A stretch of 64,000 nucleotides of DNA from CAYXPR01 sp964467255 (lineage in GTDB: Bacteria > Pseudomonadota > Alphaproteobacteria > Rickettsiales > RGZB01): the NCBI GenBank assembly GCA_964467255.1, contig CAYXPR010000005.1:62001-126000 (forward strand). Reading direction: 5' to 3'. Shown piece by piece: positions 59,146 through 64,000 of this stretch. The translations under genes were made by a program, and so were the position numbers. Below the pieces are notes generated by a model. The model did no database searches and was not told the DNA's origin. It saw only the letters and a list, made by a program, of their open reading frames with translations. The first letter of the stretch is position 1; each line of letters opens with the position of its first letter.

Positions 59146-59728
59146 TTTCTTTTTTCTGATTTTTTATTTCGGCATCGCGCTTGCCGGATTCGCGCTCAGT
59201 GTTTCCGCGCAGGAAAATTACGCCCCGCTCACCGCTGAAGACGCCCTGCCTAAAGAAGTGCTCCCCGACGAAGCGGAAGAAGTACCCGCCGCGCCTACGG
59301 TAGAAGAACCTTCGCAAGCCGCCGCACCTACGGCCACGGATGAAAGCGCAAAAACCATCACCAACTTTGAAAACGAACCCAAGGCGGAGGTGCTGCCACA
59401 AGAACAGGTGAAAGACTCCCTCTATGTGGTGCGCCTGCAGGGCCTGAATAAAATCACTGCACGCACGTCTGTCATCGGCATCGCGCCGAACCAGATTGTG
59501 CATTTCGGTAACCTCGAAATTTTGCTGGTGAAGTGCTGGAAATCACCACCGGAGGAAAAACCCGAAGCCGCCGCGCTGCTGCAAGTGTGGGAAAAACGCC
59601 CGAACGAATTGCGCCAACAACTCTTCCTCGGCTGGATGTTTGCCTCTTCCCCCGGCGTGGCCGCACTGGAACACGCCGTGTATGACCTGCGCGTACTAGA
59701 CTGCCTGCCACCACCAAAATCACAGTAA
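59129..59728 (+). CDS. DUF2155 domain-containing exported protein
   Basis: A 199-residue protein with a signal peptide (residues ~1-27; ATG 59129 chosen for that reason). It has an Ala/Glu/Pro-rich linker of ~65 residues and a C-terminal DUF2155 domain (residues ~95-190): VRLQGLNKITARTSVIGIAPNQIVHFGNLEILLVKCWKSPPEEKPEAAALLQVW and FLGWMFASSPGVAALEHAVYDLRVLDC. Two cysteines (KCWK, LDC) may pair. Its function is not established; it follows mlaD with a 17-bp overlap, as in other alphaproteobacteria. Confidence 0.88.
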   Translation: MRLRSNFFFLIFYFGIALAGFALSVSAQENYAPLTAEDALPKEVLPDEAEEVPAAPTVEEPSQAAAPTATDESAKTITNFENEPKAEVLPQEQVKDSLYVVRLQGLNKITARTSVIGIAPNQIVHFGNLEILLVKCWKSPPEEKPEAAALLQVWEKRPNELRQQLFLGWMFASSPGVAALEHAVYDLRVLDCLPPPKSQ

Positions 59729-59745
59729 AATCAAATAGATATGGC

Positions 59746-59760
59746 TTAACGCTTCCTTAA
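59746..59760 (+). promoter_or_regulatory. CtrA-type box (TTAA-N7-TTAA)
   Basis: TTAA-CGCTTCC-TTAA, 42 bp upstream of the 281-aa gene at 59803. The TTCCTTAA half and a following CTTTTC match the boxes at 26210 and 45889. Confidence 0.6.
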
Positions 59761-59766
59761 GTCTTT

Positions 59767-59780
59767 TCCACTATAGTGGA
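59767..59780. promoter_or_regulatory. 14-bp palindrome between the CtrA-type box and the gene start
   Basis: TCCACTATAGTGGA is perfectly self-complementary and lies 6 bp past the CtrA box, over the -10 region expected for the following gene. It could be a second operator. Confidence 0.4.
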
Positions 59781-59802
59781 ATCATGGAGGAATAGACGCT
59801 GT

Positions 59803-60648
59803 ATGTCGAAGCGCTCACATACCAGCTATGCTGATTGGAACCTATACGTGGGTGGCAACCGCACGGTATTGATGGGCTCGTTCCACCCGGGCGCTGTTCA
59901 TCACTCTGACCCCACTATTTTCCACCTTGAAAAAATTGGCCTCGGCCCCGACAGCACCAACAAGATGGATGGAGAAGCCTCCCTTATCTTCACCGGCCCT
60001 GAAAAAATCGACCGCTTCATTTACAAAAAATCCAGAGTGCTCGATATCGGCCTTATGGTAGCCAATAAATCGGGCTTGCTCGATGCCGCAGAAGGCATTG
60101 CGCTCATTGCGCGCCTTCCGCATGAGTTCATGCCCCTCAAAGACACACACATTGACTTCCGCGGTCATGGTGATGAACAAATGGTTGTCACCGCACATTC
60201 AAAAGCAGAGGCCGCAAGTGCCGTCCGCCAGCTTGTGGGCATGGGTGCAGTGGATTTAAAAACCGCCGCCCGTAGTTTTGTGTGGAGTGCCTATCAGGCG
60301 CAGGATACCAAAACACCGTTTGAGTTTGTCCTGCCCATTCCGAAAGGTCAGGAAGCAAGTGTGGTGCGCAGCATTGCGCAGCCCCCAAGCCTTACCAATT
60401 TTGTTACATCGCAGCCCATGGTGCTGCATCACCAATCAGGTAAAAATCTCGTGGATGCGATACGCGATATTGCGCTGGATATATCAGGCGTCTGCCGGCT
60501 TGAACCGCGCGGCCCTGCCAAAGAAGGGTATGGTTATCTCGGTCTGGCGCAGGATACGTTAGAGCGTTTAAGCCCCGTAGCGCAACAAATGCTAGGCGAC
60601 CCAAAAGAACGCTACCACGACTTCCCCGAGCGTGGTGGGCGCTACTAA
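59803..60648 (+). CDS. Uncharacterised 281-aa protein behind a CtrA-type box
   Basis: A 281-residue soluble protein from ATG 59803 (GGAGG 12 bases upstream; a GTG frame nine codons earlier is less likely). No family recognised. Visible features include GSFHPGAVHHSDPTIFHLEKIGLGPDS, a central HIDFRGHGDEQMVVTAHSKAEAASAVRQLVGMG and a C-terminal helical part with DAIRDIALDISGVCRLEPRG. It converges on the glycerophosphodiesterase gene with a 4-bp overlap. Confidence 0.65.
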   Translation: MSKRSHTSYADWNLYVGGNRTVLMGSFHPGAVHHSDPTIFHLEKIGLGPDSTNKMDGEASLIFTGPEKIDRFIYKKSRVLDIGLMVANKSGLLDAAEGIALIARLPHEFMPLKDTHIDFRGHGDEQMVVTAHSKAEAASAVRQLVGMGAVDLKTAARSFVWSAYQAQDTKTPFEFVLPIPKGQEASVVRSIAQPPSLTNFVTSQPMVLHHQSGKNLVDAIRDIALDISGVCRLEPRGPAKEGYGYLGLAQDTLERLSPVAQQMLGDPKERYHDFPERGGRY

Positions 60649-61331
60649 GCAATCAGCTTAGGGTCGTCGGCCATCATGCCATCTACGCCCAGTTTCAAAG
60701 CCTTCTGCACTTCCAGCCTGTTTTGCAGCGTCCACACCGCCACTTTCATGCCGTTCTTTTTTGCAAAATCCATGGCAGCTTCGTCGGCAATTTCAATCCA
60801 CGGATTTAAATATTCCGGCTTCAGCTCGGCAATCGCAGGTTTTAATTCCCGCAATGTTTTTTCCTCGTAGTCCAGCCCCAGTGGAATTTCAGGCGCTAGC
60901 GCACGCACCCAGCCGAGTATTTTCGGGTGAAAGCTGATCACGACAAGCTTTTCCTGCTCCCAACCCGCTTTCACTGCGGCGCGGATTTCTTCTACCAGCC
61001 GCTGTGCCGCCGCTGCTGTTTTGCTTTTAATTTCAATAAACAACGTGGCGTTGTTTTCAAACTCCTCAAGCACTTCTGAAAGCAGTGGAATGGTTTCGCC
61101 CTCGCCCGCATTTAATTTCTTTAGTGTCGCCACATCATGTGCGGCCACCGCACCGCTACCGTTCGTGGTGCGCGAAAGCTCACGATCGTGAATCACCACC
61201 ATTTCGCCACTGGCACACTGCTGCACATCAAACTCCAGCGCGTTGCAGCCCATGGCAAGTGCCGTGCGGAATGAGCGCAGGGTGTTCTCAGGGGCGTGGG
61301 CGGGTGCGCCGCGATGCCCGATGATGAGCAT
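60645..61331 (-). CDS. ugpQ: Glycerophosphodiester phosphodiesterase
   Basis: A 228-residue GDPD TIM-barrel hydrolase releasing glycerol-3-phosphate from glycerophosphodiesters. The catalytic core is complete: LIIGHRGAPAHAPENTLRSF (HR and metal-binding E), ALEFDVQQCASGEMVVIHDRELSRTTNGSG (EFD, catalytic HD) and TLFIEIKSK. It is cytoplasmic, with no signal peptide. Two bases downstream of aroQ in the same direction, so probably cotranscribed with it. This is a canonical enzyme, unlike the short GDPD-like protein in the glycan operon. Confidence 0.93.
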   Translation of the reverse strand: MLIIGHRGAPAHAPENTLRSFRTALAMGCNALEFDVQQCASGEMVVIHDRELSRTTNGSGAVAAHDVATLKKLNAGEGETIPLLSEVLEEFENNATLFIEIKSKTAAAAQRLVEEIRAAVKAGWEQEKLVVISFHPKILGWVRALAPEIPLGLDYEEKTLRELKPAIAELKPEYLNPWIEIADEAAMDFAKKNGMKVAVWTLQNRLEVQKALKLGVDGMMADDPKLIA

Positions 61332-61333
61332 GG

Positions 61334-61768
61334 TTAGATAATTTCCGCGATGGCTTTAAGCGCCAGCACATAGCCGGTGCCGCCAAAACCGCAGATAAGC
61401 CCCTGCGCCGTAGCGCTGATGTAGGAATGGTGGCGGAACTCTTCACGCTTGAACAGATTCGACAGATGCACTTCCACCACCGGAATTTTGAGCGTGAGCA
61501 GCGCATCACGCAGCGCCACCGAAGTGTGGGTATAGCCACCTGCGTTAATCACAAGGCCGGCATACGCATCGCCCGCCTGCTGAATCCAGTCCACCAGTTC
61601 GCCTTCATGGTTGCTTTGCTTGAAGTCGACGACGAGCCCCAGCGCCTTGGCTTCCTTTTTGGCACGCGCTTCAATATCCTTCAGCGTTTCCGAGCCATAA
61701 ATCTGCGGTTCACGGCGACCCAGCATGTTAAGGTTCGGACCATTTAAGATAAGAATTTTTGCCGGCAT
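61334..61768 (-). CDS. aroQ: 3-dehydroquinate dehydratase, type II
   Basis: A 144-residue shikimate-pathway enzyme converting 3-dehydroquinate to 3-dehydroshikimate. Diagnostic segments are ILILNGPNLNMLGRREPQIYG (with the catalytic Tyr and Arg), FKQSNHEGELVDWIQQA, VINAGGYTHTSVALRDAL and VVEVHLSNLFKREEFRHHS. Full length. Divergent from thiS; no TPP riboswitch was found in the gap. Confidence 0.96.
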   Translation of the reverse strand: MPAKILILNGPNLNMLGRREPQIYGSETLKDIEARAKKEAKALGLVVDFKQSNHEGELVDWIQQAGDAYAGLVINAGGYTHTSVALRDALLTLKIPVVEVHLSNLFKREEFRHHSYISATAQGLICGFGGTGYVLALKAIAEII

Positions 61769-61853
61769 GGTGTTTTATCCTTTAAGTCTTTGGCTTGCTT
61801 AGGTATATAACATGTCGGGCGTTAAAAATCACCGCCAAAGCGATTGATCAGCC

Positions 61854-62054
61854 ATGGAACTTATTATCAACGGCGAATCGAAGGAATTTTTGGGCATCAC
61901 CACAGTGGGTGAGCTGGTGGCCAGCCTTAGGCTTGACGGGCGCAAAGTCGCTATCGAAAAAAACCTCGAAATCATCCCTCGCTCATCTTACACCGCCACA
62001 CCGCTGGCAGCGGGCGATAAGGTAGAAATCATCACCTTCATCGGTGGGGGTTAA
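61854..62054 (+). CDS. thiS: Sulfur carrier protein ThiS
   Basis: A 66-residue ubiquitin-like sulfur carrier for thiazole synthesis. It has the typical MELIINGESKEF start, the ELVASLRLDGRKVAIEKNLEIIPRS middle and the essential C-terminal GG (FIGGG). It is thiocarboxylated and donates sulfur to ThiG. A TATATAAC sequence (~61804) may be its -10 region. Followed by thiG. Confidence 0.95.
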   Translation: MELIINGESKEFLGITTVGELVASLRLDGRKVAIEKNLEIIPRSSYTATPLAAGDKVEIITFIGGG

Positions 62055-62063
62055 ACAGTTGTT

Positions 62064-62876
62064 ATGGCAGCCTCCCCCATGAAAAAACCTTCTAACACCA
62101 CTACACCACCTGACAGCTTCACGCTGGCCGGAAAAACCTTTTCCTCGCGCCTGTTGGTCGGCACGGGCAAATATGCCTCGCTGGAGCAAACCGCAGATGC
62201 CATCCGCGCCTCAGGCGCTGAAATCATCACCGTGGCCGTGCGCCGCATGAACCTCTCGACCGCGGGTGAGGCTTCACTGCTGGATGTGTTAAGCCCAAAA
62301 GAATTCACTTATCTGCCGAACAGTGCCGGCTGCCACAGTGCTGAAGAGGCTTTGCGCACCCTGCGCCTGGCACGCGAACTTGGCGGATGGAGCATGGTAA
62401 AGCTCGAAGTGATTGGTGATAAACAAACACTCTATCCCGACATGCTGGAAACCATCCGCGCCACGGAACTGCTCACCAAGGATGGCTTTCACGTGATGGC
62501 CTACACCACTGATGACCCCGTGATGGTGCGCCGTGTGGAAGAAGCAGGCGCGATTGCCGTAATGCCGCTCGCTGCACCCATTGGCAGCGGACTTGGCATC
62601 CAGAACCCCATTCACATTCAGCAAATTGTGCAGCAATCCGGTGTTCCGGTGCTGGTGGATGCCGGTGTGGGCACGGCGTCTGATGCTGCTATTGCCATGG
62701 AACTAGGCTGCGACGGCGTACTGATGAACACCGCCATTGCCGGAGCAAAAAAACCCGTGCTAATGGCTGAAGCCATGAAACATGCCGTAGCAGCGGGCCG
62801 CATGGCCTTCCGCGCCGGACGCATGCCAAAACGCACGCATGCGGACGCTTCCTCACCCAACACAGGAATCATCTGA
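62064..62876 (+). CDS. thiG: Thiazole synthase
   Basis: A 270-residue TIM-barrel enzyme making the thiazole phosphate of thiamine from 1-deoxyxylulose-5-phosphate, dehydroglycine and ThiS thiocarboxylate. Family motifs: FSSRLLVGTGKYASLEQTADAIRASGAEIITVAVRR, YLPNSAGCHSAEEALRTLRLARELGGWSMVKLEVIGD (Schiff-base lysine in VKLEVI), PIGSGLGIQNP and VDAGVGTASDAAIAMELGCDGVLMNTAIAGA. ATG 62064 is used; ATG 62079 is an alternative. Operon with thiS. Its stop TGA overlaps the next start (TGATG). Confidence 0.96.
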   Translation: MAASPMKKPSNTTTPPDSFTLAGKTFSSRLLVGTGKYASLEQTADAIRASGAEIITVAVRRMNLSTAGEASLLDVLSPKEFTYLPNSAGCHSAEEALRTLRLARELGGWSMVKLEVIGDKQTLYPDMLETIRATELLTKDGFHVMAYTTDDPVMVRRVEEAGAIAVMPLAAPIGSGLGIQNPIHIQQIVQQSGVPVLVDAGVGTASDAAIAMELGCDGVLMNTAIAGAKKPVLMAEAMKHAVAAGRMAFRAGRMPKRTHADASSPNTGII

Positions 62877-64000
62877 TGGTTATCGTCCGCCACTCTACCA
62901 ACCATTTTTTCATGCGCGCGTTTTTATTCTGCCTCGTGCTGACCGCGCTGCGGGTCGTGTATCTTTCAGTAGAGCATTTCAGCCTTTATGCCGATGAAGC
63001 GCAATATTGGGCATGGTCGAAAGAATTATCGTGGGGTTATTACTCCAAGCCGCCGATGGTGGCGTGGCTGATTGCCGCCACCGGCAAAGTCTGCGGCGAT
63101 ACGCCCTTCTGCGTGCGGCTTTCCGCACCGATTATTCATTTCTTCACCAGCCTTGTGGTCTATGCACTCGGGCGCAAATTGTTCGACCCACGCGTGGCCA
63201 TGTGGTCGGCCATTTTATATGCCACATTGCCGGGCGTGGCCGTTTCCTCCACCATCATTTCCACCGACGTACCCCTACTGTTTTTCTGGGCGATGGCGAT
63301 GGTGATTATGGCAAATTCGCTGGAAGGCTGGCACGTCAACTGGTGGATTTTAATGGGCGTAAGCATCGGGCTTGGCATGCTCAGCAAATATAATATGGTG
63401 CTATTTTTCCCCTCGGCAGTGCTGTTCCTGCTCGCGTCGCGCGCCAACCGCGTGTATCTGCTCAGCTTCAAATTTATCCTCATGGTAGCGGTGGCGCTGC
63501 TCATCTATATGCCGAATTACGAATGGAACCGCGCCAACGAATTCGCCAGCTATATGCACACAAAAGACAACGCCAGCATCAGCGCCATTACGCTGCGCCC
63601 GCACAAGCTGCTAGAATTTTTCATGGCACAGTTCGGCGTGTTCGGCCCTATTCCGTTTGCGGTGCTGCTCTATGCAGCAATCGCCTATTTCCCTAAAATG
63701 ATGAAGCGCGATGAATATAAGCTTCTACTCAGCTTTATTGCACCCATGTTTGGTACCATTCTCGTCATCAGCCTGCTGTCGCGTGCACATGCCAACTGGG
63801 CGGCCCCGATTTACATTCCGGCGACCGTACTGGTGGTGGCATGGGTGGTGCAATATTCACGCACCAGCGTGCTGGTGGCGGCACTTGCCATCCACCTTGC
63901 AGCCATTGCACTCTATGCGAATTTCGATGTGGTCACACGCGCCATGAAGCTGGAGCTGACCGCCGCTACTGATCCGCTAAAACGCCTGCGTGGTTGGGAG
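62876..64000 (+). CDS. Family 39 glycosyltransferase (3' end outside window)
   Basis: The first 375 residues of a polytopic GT-C enzyme of the ArnT/PMT type, in frame to the right edge. The early segment YADEAQYWAWSKELSWGYYSKPPMVAW is a family hallmark (acidic DE pair on the first extracytoplasmic loop, and the SKPPM stretch). It is followed by a run of hydrophobic helices and SKYNMVLFFPSAVLFLL. These enzymes transfer a sugar from an undecaprenyl-phosphate donor to a periplasmic acceptor. Start ATG 62876 overlaps the thiG stop by one base. Confidence 0.88.
   Translation, partial: MVIVRHSTNHFFMRAFLFCLVLTALRVVYLSVEHFSLYADEAQYWAWSKELSWGYYSKPPMVAWLIAATGKVCGDTPFCVRLSAPIIHFFTSLVVYALGRKLFDPRVAMWSAILYATLPGVAVSSTIISTDVPLLFFWAMAMVIMANSLEGWHVNWWILMGVSIGLGMLSKYNMVLFFPSAVLFLLASRANRVYLLSFKFILMVAVALLIYMPNYEWNRANEFASYMHTKDNASISAITLRPHKLLEFFMAQFGVFGPIPFAVLLYAAIAYFPKMMKRDEYKLLLSFIAPMFGTILVISLLSRAHANWAAPIYIPATVLVVAWVVQYSRTSVLVAALAIHLAAIALYANFDVVTRAMKLELTAATDPLKRLRGWE

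Noticed and set aside
61769..61853. TPP riboswitch ahead of thiS
   Set aside because: The gap is only 85 bp and lacks the CTGAGA and ACCTGA core elements, so no thi-box is present.
1..64000. CRISPR array, prophage or insertion sequence
   Set aside because: No array of regularly spaced direct repeats, transposase or integrase frame, or flanking target-site duplications were seen. The only tandem DNA repeats are within coding sequences (RTX and Gly/Ser regions).

Overview
The window reads as chromosomal DNA of a free-living alphaproteobacterium of moderate GC content. The lineage call rests on several things: an NDUFA12-type complex I accessory subunit followed by MlaD and a DUF2155 protein (58203-59728); a UPF0262 gene behind hisG-hisD and near infA and maf (44357-49798); the recA and alaS pair (11957-16581); and CtrA-type boxes (TTAA-N7-TTAA). 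I cannot name the genus. No phage, insertion sequence, CRISPR array or rRNA was seen. One tRNA-Gly(CCC) is present.

Layout. 1-3615: end of a GST, a MazG-like NTP pyrophosphohydrolase coupled to an ATP-grasp enzyme, tRNA-Gly, a small secreted protein, a TfoX C-terminal-domain protein and an unknown 382-aa protein. 3661-7668 (minus): leuB followed by five consecutive exported Sel1-repeat proteins. 7744-11770: pmbA/tldE, an orphan lipoprotein, and nadA behind two small unknown genes. 11957-16581: recA, an AT-richer methyltransferase wedged in, and alaS. 16586-24417: ExoD family, DASS transporter, BKACE (DUF849) enzyme, KamA-type radical SAM aminomutase, SDR, a UDG-like protein and a class III aminotransferase. 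24418-28924: a regulatory-looking stretch with a possible 100-aa protein, an XRE repressor with palindromes, two tiny genes with strong ribosome binding sites, an orphan 441-aa gene, bolA and an RTX protein. 29033-35409: zeta-toxin-like kinase, a chemoreceptor, cytochrome b561, membrane proteins, rlmJ, and a dCTPase-like gene.

35618-44356 (plus) is the most interesting region. It is a tightly packed seven-gene operon: polytopic membrane protein, class II aldolase, a protein made of two sugar-nucleotidyltransferase domains, SAM methyltransferase, family 2 glycosyltransferase, a GDPD-like protein, and a GT-C-like membrane protein fused to a uridine-kinase/phosphoribulokinase-type kinase. Together they look like a pathway that makes, activates, modifies and transfers a phosphorylated surface component. 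I do not recognise the pathway.

44357-64000: maf, infA, two unknown genes flanking a pair of CtrA boxes, UPF0262, hisD, hisG, periplasmic rhodanese, a Gly/Ser-linker secreted protein, yaaA, an unknown pair, the NAD(P)HX repair enzyme, RNase D, aspS, NDUFA12, mlaD, DUF2155, an unknown 281-aa protein, a glycerophosphodiesterase, aroQ, thiS, thiG, and the start of a family 39 glycosyltransferase cut by the window edge.

A cross-cutting observation: five intergenic TTAA-N7-TTAA boxes lie 33-59 bp upstream of five proteins of unknown function. This suggests a set of uncharacterised genes tied to the CtrA cell-cycle/motility circuit.
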